NCBI GenBank assembly: GCA_003833135.1 | Contig: QZLH01000133.1 | Coordinates: 107,751 to 158,432 of the forward strand | DNA: 50,682 bases | Direction of reading: 5' to 3' | Source of the DNA: Oehlia diaphana | Taxonomy: Eukaryota; Glomeromycota; Glomeromycetes; Glomerales; Glomeraceae | Shown here: piece by piece, positions 23,545 to 34,437 of the stretch | Layout: each line of letters opens with the position of its first letter | How positions within the stretch are numbered: the first letter of the stretch is position 1 | The notes under the pieces: model-generated | Told to the model about the DNA's origin: nothing | Databases searched by the model: none | Seen by the model: only the letters and a program-made list of their open reading frames with translations | Translations under genes and position numbers: made by a program

Positions 23545-26500
23545 ATGGCTGATTCTGTGAATTCTGGCGAATCTGATACTGAAAATTCACATCACCATGT
23601 ACCTCAGCGGCGGCAACCACCTAAGTTAAATATCTTGATACCCAAGAATCGTTACCAGCAAGCTCAAAATAAAAGACCATTACCAAGACGACAATCATCT
23701 TATAGACCAAAACTAATTTCTTTGGGCCCTTCAGAAAGTCAATTATCAGCTCCATATATTGAAGAAGTACAACCTGAACGACCTCAATATGTAAGAAATC
23801 CGACAGCTGATCAAACATTGGATGCATCGGATACTGCTTTATTAAACCCTCCCCAAGGTAAATAAATAATGATACTATATTTGTCTTCTCATAAGTTTGA
23901 GCAAAAAAAAAATAATTTAATTTTAATTAAAGTGCCAGAAGCACAATCAAATCGTTCAACTTTTTTACGTGATTATTTTAGAAAAGTGCGTATGTTAAAT
24001 ACAATAAATAGAATACTCACTCATAATGAGGGTGAACATTTAAAAGATACTGAAAATTTTGAAACAGTCGTTTTTTCAAGTCCATTTGACGTACCCTATT
24101 TATGGGCAAAAACAGATCATAAAGGACGTAAAGCAGTATGTAAAAGTTTTTTTTTTTTAATAGAAAATCGAAAAGGGATTATAAATTTAATTTTTTTTTT
24201 TAATGTTTAATTTAGCCACCTGTACTATTTAGTGCTCTCAAGGTTTCCATTTTGATTTTTTTTTATTTCCTTTTTTAATAAATAATAATTTAATCAATTA
24301 TAATTAATTATATAGCTTGCTGTTACGGACTCATATCATGATGAAAAGAATTATAATCTGCAAAATGTTTTTAGAATAGAATTGGAGTATGGTGATGTTA
24401 AGTGGGTCATTAATAGATCAGGATTCGAATTCGCTTCACTTTACGTTAGTTTAAAGAAAGGAATAAATTTACCGCATATTCCAAGATTACCGACAGGTCT
24501 TGCTAATTGGTTTAAATCATTGATTCGAAAGACTCAACTAGATAACCAAATTAGAAATCAAACAACTGTTTTACAAAGAAGGAAAGATTTGGAAAATTAT
24601 TTAATTCAATTATTAAGAGCATTGAAATTTAGTGTCGCTTATGAACTTTATGAGTTCTTGGAACTTAGTGCCATTTCAATTACAAGTGATATGGGATGGA
24701 AGGGAAAAGAATGTCATTTAAATAATAAAGTTGAAAGATTTAAAACACCAATATGTTCTTTTAGAAATTCGAATGAGAAATGGGTTAAAGAATGGGTTAT
24801 AGTTCGTGATTCGTATCCTTTAAAAATATAATCGACCTTTTATTTATATTTATTTTTTATACTTTTGATTCTTAACTAATTTTATAATCATTTTGCAGTT
24901 ATATAGCCTTTTGTTCAGATATAAGTTCGACTATACCAGCTGATGTTTTTCTGATGGATAAATTTTTTAAATGTGATAAAATGGATTTTCAAGGATTAGA
25001 TCGTGTGCTAAAAATTCATGATCACGTAGATATTGAAAATAGTTCACGTAGAATAGAAATGAAGGGTGACAACCGAACTTTAAGTGAATTCTTGGAAAGT
25101 ATTGAAAAAGTTAAACGATCCTCTCCTTGGGTCAGACAACACCGTTTTGATTCATATGCACCTATAAGAGAAAATGCAAAAGTGAAATGGTATGTTGACG
25201 GTAAAAATTATTTCTTCGCTGTGTCACAAGCTATTATGGCGGCAAAATTAGAAATTTATATTGAAGATTGGTGGTTATCACCGGAGTTGGTTAGTATCAG
25301 AAAAAAATATATATATAATTTTTTTTTCTTTTTTATAATTTTAATTATTTCATTATTTTTGACTTGATCCGTTATAATTTAGTATCTTCGTAGGCCCCCT
25401 TCAAAAAACGAAAAATATAGATTGGATAATTTACTTAAAAAGAAAGCCGAGGAAGGTGTTATGATTTATATTATTGTGTATAAGGAAGTTAAATTAGCTT
25501 TAACTTTGGATTCATGGCACACTAAAACTTGCCTTCAACATCTTCATCCTAATATAAGAGGTACGTGAATATTTAAAAAAAGAGGCAAAAAAATGGTTTC
25601 TTCTGTTGAAGCAAAATTTCATATTTATAAATTTTTTAGTTCAAAGACATCCAGATCATGGTCCTGATGGGACAGTGTTTTGGGCTGTAAGATATCAATT
25701 TTTTATGATACTTTTTTTTTTGAATATTAATAAGCAAAATATGATGCAATATTAATATATTTTTAATTATTTTTAATTTTTTATTCTCTTATAGCACCAT
25801 GAGGTATATTAAACTATACTGTATTAGGTCGATTTGATAAATTTTTAATAGATTAAATTTTTTTCATATTTAGAAAATGTTGATTATTGATTGCAAAATA
25901 GCCTTTATTGGAGGGCTGGATTTGTGTTTTGGACGGTACGATACTCATCAACATGAATTGGTGGACTTTGATCCTCATAATGATAATCCATCAATATGGC
26001 CAGGGCAAGATTATTCAAATCCGAGAGTGAAAGATTTTAATAATGGTGAGATTTGATTCAAATTTAAAAGAATTTTTTTGTCTTCATGATCGATCATCCT
26101 AATTGTTCCTTTAAAATTTTTTAGTCTCTGATTACAATGCTGAAATAGTTGATAAATCGCGGGTTCCTCGTATGCCATGGCATGACGTTTCAATTGGTGT
26201 TGTTGGTCCCCCAGCACGTGATATTGCTAGACACTTTATACAAAGATGGAATTTTATAAAGGAAGAGAAAGCTTTTGAACGTGAAAGCATCCCTTTCCTA
26301 ATGCCAAAAGGTGAGTATGTTAGCACTAGAGATGAAAGTAAATTCTTTGGCACCTGTAGCATTCAACTCTTACGAAGTAGTGCTTTTTGGAGTAGCGGAA
26401 TTGAATTAGAGGTTCGCAAATTTTTAAGACCGTGAAATTATATTTGACCTTATTTAAATCAAATTTTTTTATGTATAATAGAATTCGATTTATAATGCAT

Positions 26501-28357
26501 ATTGCCATTTGATTCGAACGTCTGAACACTTTATATATATCGAAAATCAATTTTTTAGTAAGTTTTTCTTTTTAAATAATATATTAATTTTGATGAAATA
26601 TATATATTTATAATTTTCTTCTTTGATCAGTTACTGCATCAGAAATAGATCCTGATCATGAGATCAAAAACAGGATTGGTGAGGTATTTGATAAACAATA
26701 CTTTAACATTGCCGTTACTGATATCCTTTAATCATATTATCTTTTTAATTATATTATTTCTTTTAATTAGTGTATTGTTGAACGAATAAAAAAAGCGCAC
26801 AAAAACAATGAAAAGTTTCGCATTATAGTCGTAATGCCATTATTACCAGCATTTGAAGCTGATTTGCACTCTAAAGATGCTGGAACAATTCGGTAAGGTT
26901 AAATAATAAATAAATTATATGTAAGTTAATTATTAATTTTTTTTTATATATTTTTAGTATGATAATGCATTGGCAATATCTTTCAATATCTCGTGGTGGA
27001 AAGTCTATATTGGAGAAAATTTCGGAAGCTGGCATTAATCCTGAAAATTATATTTCATTTTTTGCTTTACGAGGTCATGGCAAAATTCGTCACAGTGAAA
27101 ATAGTGATAAAAAAACTTCAAACTCTACTGATGGAAATGATGGCTCTCAAAATGTTAATAATGTTATTAATGGTTCAAAAGATTCTATTAATAATAGTGG
27201 GAAAACATCATCGATAGAGAATAATAAATCACAAGAAGTAAGACAAAGTCATCCTTCAGAAACTACTGTAGATTCATTTTCAGATGAAAGACCACAACAT
27301 AACTCGAATGTAAATGGAAGAATAGGTGGAGAACCAGTCTTACCTGATAGTATTAAACAAATGGATCCCAAACATATTTTTGTTACCGAGGAAATTTACA
27401 TACATAGTAAATTAATGATTGTAGATGATAGATTTGTAATATGCGGATCTGGTAAATTGAGATTCGAACGTGCATGCTTTCTACTACTTTATAATAATGT
27501 TAATGTTTAAACGTTTTATTTATTTATGTAGCAAACTTAAATGATAGATCACAACTTGGAAATCGTGATTCAGAAATTGCAATTATTGTCGAAGATAAAG
27601 AAACTATTAATACATTTATGAATGGCAAAAAGGTAATCGAAAGAATTAAAATTTTATAATCTATTTATTTTATCCAAATGTTCTAGTGCGTAACAATTTT
27701 TTTTTTGTTTTTTCACTTATTTAATTTAAAGTATAAAGCAAGTAAGTTTGCCTACACATTAAGAAGTAATTTATTTAAAGAACACCTTGGTTTACTAGAA
27801 ACACAAGACCATAGTACTATGACCGAAAGTTGTTTACCTCCTTTAAATCCCGAGGCTTTATTTGAATTATTATATGAAAAAGATGAAACAGCAACCTCTT
27901 TGCTAGACGCTCAAACGAACGAGATTAAAAAATGCTCTACAGAAGAATTAGTATTTATGGATCCTTTATCAGATGAATTTTATAATTATTGGTCACAAAT
28001 TGCAAAAAATAATACTGAAACTTACAGGTCTATATTTAGATGTGTACCAGATGACAATGGTAAGTAAAATAAAATAATTCTTATTATGTTATAATCGTTA
28101 TTTAATGATGAATTTTAAAGTTAATTAATTTCTTTGATTTTTGTTAAGTTGCTGATTGGGAACAATATAAAGAGTTCGTACCCGATCCTACAAAAATGTT
28201 TATAGGACATGTAGCAAATCCTAATGCTTCTGTCGAAGAAATTAAAAAGAAATTAAGTAATATAAGAGGACATCTAGTACAATTTCCAACGCAATTTTTA
28301 AAAAATGAACATTTGATGGGTGGAATGATTTCAAATGCTGTTGAAATATTTACATAA
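23545..28357 (+). CDS. Phospholipase D1 (PX-PH-HKD type, Spo14-like)
   Basis: Seventeen exons: 23545-23857, 23933-24135, 24216-24242, 24316-24812, 24899-25289, 25383-25560, 25640-25686, 25795-25803, 25874-26045, 26125-26411, 26482-26557, 26631-26683, 26771-26892, 26958-27451, 27532-27632, 27732-28059, 28149-28357. All phases agree, giving 1,168 aa. Layout: disordered basic N-terminus; PX at about 155-250; PH-like region at about 270-390; HKD1 H554-E-K556-MLII-D561; ENQFFIT; HKD2 H941-S-K943-LMIV-D948 followed by GSANLNDRS; conserved C-terminal tail. It hydrolyses phosphatidylcholine to phosphatidic acid and choline on endomembranes or plasma membrane, targeted by phosphoinositides through PX/PH. 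An Asn/Ser-rich insert of about 90 aa precedes HKD2. Both catalytic motifs are intact. The start is the first ATG in frame after a possible 5' intron. Confidence 0.93.
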
Positions 28358-28580
28358 AAAATTATTATATGTTAATTACTTCTTTGATTCAGCGAATCAA
28401 TTAATAATTCTATAACTATTATTCTATTTTTTTTTACTTCTCTAATTATTTGTTTTAATTAATGCACTTAGTTTTTAATAAATGCACTTAGTCATTTGAT
28501 AATTCTAAAATCATTTCTTCAAGTATTTTTAAAAGGCAAGATCTGCGTTATTTTACAATTCTTGGTTTAAATAAATAGTT

Positions 28581-28618
28581 CCCATGAGGTGGTTCCTGAC
28601 ATGGGATCATCAAACCAC
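28581..28618. repeat. Overlapping inverted words in a GC-richer island
   Basis: CCCATG (28581) pairs with CATGGG (28600-28605) and GTGGTT (28589) pairs with AACCAC (28613). The two pairings overlap, so they are alternative or pseudoknot-like. The surrounding 130 bp is less AT-rich than its neighbours, suggesting a repeat relic. Confidence 0.3.
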
Positions 28619-29762
28619 TTGCAACGTACATTAGGGATCTGCTTGGACGAAATAGGAAAAATTTTAATTAGATCTTAGATTTTAGAGTAGTTAACCAATT
28701 CTATTTAGTATTCCTAATCCTTTTCGGCTGGCTCTATTTAGACTATAGGAACATATTTATATAGAAATATTTTTTTTTTGTGTGTACGCATATTTATACC
28801 TCCTCTTGAAGAAAAATTTGATTTCCAATCATTTCAATATTATATCATTTTACTATTGTAAGTAGGGCTATAGCGCAAAACGACAAGTGTAAATTATGCC
28901 TAAATGACAAAAAAAAAAAAAAAAATTTGAGTCCATGTGAAATTTTTGAAGCTTCATGAGAATGGAATTTGGGAGGCTCTTTTTTTTTCAAAACTATGTT
29001 TCGTTTTTAAAATCTTTTCTTTTTGTGTATTTATATGAACGAAATATTCTAACGAAAAAAACAATTTAATATAGTGCCAGTTAAAATTTCTACAATTTGT
29101 TACATACGCGAATTTAGTGAATACCTTACCTAAGAATTCATGGTGAAAGAGATCATGAAAGTTTTGATTTGTTGTTTTGGAATATCAAAGTTAACTGACA
29201 TTTCTAATACAAATTCTCACCTATTTTCATGATTAGTATTCTTAACTTGTAATCCTTATCTTTAGACATGAATAAATAAAATATTACATCAACTTTGATG
29301 CATATATCGAATATTAAAATTTGCTAAATTAATTAACCTGGCTTAACAATTTTACTTTTCATGTTTATCTTATACTAAAAATCACTAATGATTCGTAACC
29401 TGATTGAAATCATAAATAAAATAATTTTCCCTTATAAATTCTATTCCCTTTTTCCTAATCTTTTCCTTAACTATTATTATTATTATTATTATTATTTTGG
29501 TTTATATAATATTATACATCTTGCTTAAAGACTTATAGTTTAAGTTGTTGCCTATGAAGCATCAAGTATTACGTACTGTAAAAAATTAGAACCAATTCTT
29601 TTCTTTTTTTTTGGATTAGATATTTTTTAGATTATATATTCTTTTGATAATGAGATAGTTCAATACCTAGAATTTGGATATATATACTGTATATCATTGG
29701 AAGTAGAAAATTTAAAAGTCTCGATCTGTTGTTTCAAGTATATCGGTTATACAAAAAATTAA

Positions 29763-29800
29763 TCAAATACTGTCAATCGTACGACCAAAAAATTATTAAT
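29763..29800. repeat. Diverged dispersed repeat, copy 1
   Basis: TCAAATACTGTCAATCGTAC followed by GACCA and an A-rich run. It matches the copy at 32778 with two substitutions in the core; weaker similarity seems to continue downstream (AATAAATAC, then a GTAAACT/GTGAACT word). Confidence 0.4.
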
Positions 29801-30361
29801 TCACCTTTTTATAAAATAAATACTGATATTATTAATTTTTTCACTCTGTCATAAAAGTGCATTCAGTAGGGTTGTAAACTATATGTAATTAAAAAAGAAA
29901 AAAAAATCTCAAATTTCTTTATCTTATCACTTACATAAATTAATACAATCGAAATGTATAATTGATTACGTTACGTTTCCGGGTTGAAGTTTATAAAAAA
30001 AGACAATGATAATAATATATCTTTCGAAATTGATAATAAAAAATTCAATTTGAGGAATTAAAAGTTGGACAACTCTCGTGAAGTTTATACGAAAACTTGA
30101 TGAAACTCGAATAAGTATAAGATTTCATCTATTTCATCATAGATAATCTTTATTTGAAAACAAGTCATTCCTGAAATTTACAAGTTGGTCCAGTCCTCAG
30201 ACGTAGTAATAACTCTAGACATTCTCAAATTCTGAAGGAGTGGTCATTAAAGAAATGGCTGTTCCACAAAAGAGTGTATATGATACCAAATTGTGTAGGA
30301 CCCTGGTATTAAAGTCTTATCAGGTCACTAATCAGCGGCACTTGGTGAAATTGGTGAAAAT

Positions 30362-30478
30362 ATGAACATTTATTACTGCGATATAATTATAAAAAGTCCA
30401 TCTCAAGCAATTATTCTAGAGTTATTAGCGACCGTTAAAAAATTTAGATCTTGGGCGCTTGAATATGTACTAGATTAA
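30362..30478 (+). pseudogene. Possible relic of a Glomeromycotina family protein
   Basis: A 38-codon open stretch ends in ILELLATVKKFRSWALEYVL. The LELLAT core followed by a basic helix resembles a motif I associate with large, poorly characterised AM-fungal families. No continuation is visible in the flanks, so if real it is a degraded fragment. Weak evidence. Confidence 0.2.
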
Positions 30479-32777
30479 ACTTTCTGCAAAAGAAAGTTGA
30501 ATAGGTGTGAAGATAATACAATCATTACACCTCATTAATCACCTAATGATGAAGAATCAGAAGACTTTATATTATACATTTCTTGCATTAATAATAAACA
30601 GATTATAAACTATTCTTTATTGGTTTCATCTTGTAAAAATTTATATTTGAAATGTATTAAATGATAAAGAAATGAAACTGTATTGTCATTTAAATATACT
30701 GTATACAGTATATATACACACTGTTCAGATTTATAGTGAAGCAAAAAATTGTAGGCGAAATATGCTATGCTTTCAAGAGAACAGATCCTAGGCCAATAAT
30801 GCGAGATATATTATTTCTTTGATCTCTCATGTTTCTGGAAAACGCTAATATTGCTAACTATGAGGTTCTCACACCATCGATAATCAGATTTTCAAAATAA
30901 ATCCATCTCACTCATTACCCATATTTACAAATTTTCGCCAAAAGTTTAAGTCCGGCAAGAGAACTTTTTCAATATGGAATAATTCAAATTTACAGCAATT
31001 CCTAAGAAAAATGATGCAATACCTCCGATTCATTATTACCATTTTATTTACCATATTGTAAAACTTTCATTACTGTATAAATATGTTTGCGTAGTATTTA
31101 ATGAAATCGAATAGGTTTACGGTTAGAGATAGAATAGATTGGATAGTGTGAATGGACTCACAATAAACAGCTAACGATAATTATATTTCCTCTCCTTAAA
31201 CTCACTTCTCAAATTACTAGTTTAGCTGGTACCGGTCTTTCATCAAAAAAACATATATAAATCAAAATACATACAGTAATACGTTTATTTGTCAACTCAC
31301 AAGTCAATAATAAACTTTATGATATTAAGAGTGAATGCGAATAAAATAAAGAATAACCATTGCCAACTACTATTAATCACAAGTAATATAAAGTAATTTG
31401 AATTTAATCTTTATAATTCAATAATGGTAATAGACCAACTTGATTCTACTTATTATCAAGCAATTTCAATGCACATTGGTATTTAATCAGTTTTAGAAGA
31501 TTTATACTGTATATATGTTTTATTAACTTGGTGGAAGGATTACTATTTACAATAAATTGTGATGCATAAAGAAGATTTTATTACGGAATCTTGAAAAACT
31601 TTTAGCTCGGTATTATAATACCATATAGTATAATTCGAAACTAATTAAAAGAACAATATATAAAATCAATTTGAAATCAATTACAAAATAGTATTATCCT
31701 AAAGATTCCTTCCGATCTCTTAAGGATTCTTTATTATCATAATAGAATAGCATTATAAAGAAATATTTTTTTTCGTGTTAACAAATTTAATACAGTTTCT
31801 GTGAAAAGAAAGAGTATCTTTTGTAACTTCTTTCTATTGTTCCACAATAATATAAAGTACAATCTTTAGTTCTTCATTATGTTGAAACAGGGCTTCTTCA
31901 TTATCAAGGTTTATGTCCAGGTTTGTTGACTTCTAAAGCCTAAAGGCTCACAAGAGATGAATTTCTATGTTCAAATTATTATAAAAATCATTGACAACAT
32001 CCAACGGTTAAAAAAAAATGCTAAGACAATTAGCGTGCTTAATATATAAAGTCAAATATATAGCGCATACGTTTTGTGTACTTTAAGCCGTAATACTACC
32101 GTATTAACTGACTTTACATAAAAACATTATTCGCTTAAATCAGCTGACGATACAGTAGAATCAATAAATTAATTTATTTCAATAATATGTGCATTGGTAA
32201 TGATAGTGTCAGGATCACTAAACTTTTATTATAATAAAATATTACTTTTAGTATATCGATTATATATAAGCTCACGTATTATATTGTTTGGTAAATAGCA
32301 TAAACGTATGCTGTAATTTCGTTTTATAAAGTGAAATGTTTCTATGTTAATACGTAAGGACTACATTTGTTTCTTGCTTGTCTTTACTATTTATACTAAC
32401 ACATTATTGATTATCCCAACATTAGCTCCATTAATAACCGATATTCTGGATAATATAAAACAGTCATCAGTTACATGAGATATGCAGTGACGGAAAATAA
32501 ATCAAAAGAACATCACATTAAACTTATGTCGAAAATTTATGTTGTTTGCATTCCATAATATCATTCGTTTGCAAATCCTGAAATCGTTTTCTTTGCACAA
32601 TCACAACTGAAAAAGTATATTTTATTCATACCTTATTAGTGTAAGTCTCGTCCGGAACTACTTTCAAACTGTGATACGAGAAAATAGTACAATGGTTGGA
32701 TAAGAAAAAAAAGTTAGAGCGTTACTGTGCTATATTAATTTATTGGTTTGTGTTGCAAGTAAAAAAAGCAACACTGG

Positions 32778-32815
32778 TCAAATACGGTCAATCGTATGAC
32801 CACTAAAAATTACGT
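32778..32815. repeat. Diverged dispersed repeat, copy 2
   Basis: TCAAATACGGTCAATCGTAT followed by GACCA and A-rich sequence; the partner of the copy at 29763, about 3 kb away in the same orientation. Confidence 0.4.
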
Positions 32816-34437
32816 AACATTAATTCAATTATTTGTAATAAATACCCAGAATTCGTCGGAGGATCAAAATCTAATGAGTAATGATAAAACTGTATTAATC
32901 ATTTTTTTTTGTGTAGTGATTTTTTACTATTCTTATTAATTCTGTCGGAATATCTATATATAGACCAATAAGGATTGTGAACTTTACAAAAATAAGGATC
33001 CGCTCAAAATAACATTATATATGTGCGATACATGATGTCTAATGGTACTGCGCATTTGTTTATTGCATATTCGATTACAACTTTCATATAAGACGCGATT
33101 TATTTTATCCAAGTGGGACTTTAGGTCTCACTTTTTTTCATTCACCATACATCTCTACATGTATATCCCACATTTTATAGCCTTTTCGGCCGAATTCTTT
33201 ATTGATAGTAAATTTACGTGATTCAGTTCGTAACAGCCCGTCAGCATGGAAGACATGTTTGATAACACCCCAAATAAAAAATCACGTGTGCGTGAACACT
33301 GCCAAGATTAATACATGCGAAAAATAAATACCAAATGCGGGACTTCACCTGGGATACATGATGAAGTTACTACGATTCCTGAGATCCGTTTTCCCGACAG
33401 GACAAAATCCCGACATGACATTCAATTTGTGAAAAATGTAACTTTGGTTGGTATATAAGTTTTTAATAATAATACAGTATATTATAATTTATAAATCGCT
33501 ACTGATGATTGTGAATGCTTTATAGTGATGACTGTAAAGCAGTTTAAATAAAGTTAGCAAGCTTCCCTCAAAAGACTCAACAAGAATTGGCATTGTGTTT
33601 GGAGATCGATTTCTGAAGTTTATGGGAATATACGGAGACTTTACAAGATTTATTGCTGAAGAAGTATCGGAAAAGACGATGGATGAGGGGGAAGATTCGG
33701 AAATGATTATGGATGAGGGTATGATAATTATTACGTCTGATGCATGTGATTTTCAAATTACTATAACTGATAATGTATAATAAAATTTTATGATTATAAT
33801 TTGTAAAATGGCTGAAATAAAATTAAAAAATCATTTTTAAATTTTCGCGTTTCTTCTTTTAAGTACACGGATTAAAGATAAAGCAAAAATCTTTTATTTT
33901 TAGTAAAATGAATGAAATTATGGAAATAAAATACCACCGCTGACTCTAGCTAAACTAATTTAATAAAAAAAATAATTGAGTAGTGGACGCTTAAAGGGAG
34001 AAATCCAGCTACTCCATACTATTATTGCTAACTTTTCGCTATCTATATGCCTATCTATGTACCAATTTCCGAAAAAAAATATCCGAATTTATCCATTTCA
34101 TCTATTGCAAGCAAAAATATCAATGAGTTAAAAGTTTCTTATTCATGCAATTCCAATCCGTCTCTATATCAAAATCTTTTATTAGGATCCAAACTCTGGA
34201 ACCGAGAATTCTTTATATCCGGTGGATTTGGATTTTACTGGATATTAATGAAAAATTTAATAATTGAGTATTACTGTGATTTTTACTTTCAATAAGCGTT
34301 AAAATCATCCATTTATTGATAAAATAATTACAAAAATAAAAATGTAAAATATCTAAAAGTAATATAGAAATTTTTTTTTTAAAATTAATATACTTTTTTT
34401 CGTCATAATTATATAACTATAATAATCTAATACATAA

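Larger units (their letters stand above)
28358..34437. other. About 6 kb without a convincing gene
   Basis: AT-rich throughout, with frequent stops in all frames. It contains a GC-richer hairpin region near 28581-28618, a diverged repeat pair (29763 and 32778), an 18-bp palindrome near 30700, a possible protein relic at 30362-30478, and a hairpin followed by a T run near 33112-33140. The last few hundred bases resemble the 3' flanks of the kinase-like array genes, so the array's duplication unit reaches into it. Confidence 0.5.

Noticed and set aside
23621..23827. Antisense open frame over PLD exon 1
   Set aside because: A shadow of the real PLD coding frame.
30698..30716. TATACTGTATACAGTATA palindrome and similar ACTGTATA words elsewhere
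   Set aside because: Such words are frequent in AT-rich spacers of this window, and no gene is near enough to argue for a regulatory site.
33112..33140. Hairpin AAGTGGGAC...GGTCTCACTT followed by T run, terminator-like
   Set aside because: Rho-independent terminators do not apply to nuclear genes and no transcript ends here.
33595..33780. Plus-strand ORF of 61 codons with a repeated MDEG motif
   Set aside because: It lacks an ATG at its start, has no domain, and its low-complexity repeat can arise by chance; no splice partner was found.
34047..34295. Plus-strand open frame of 82 codons
   Set aside because: No ATG start, no recognisable domain, and it overlaps the flank that is homologous to array 3' regions.
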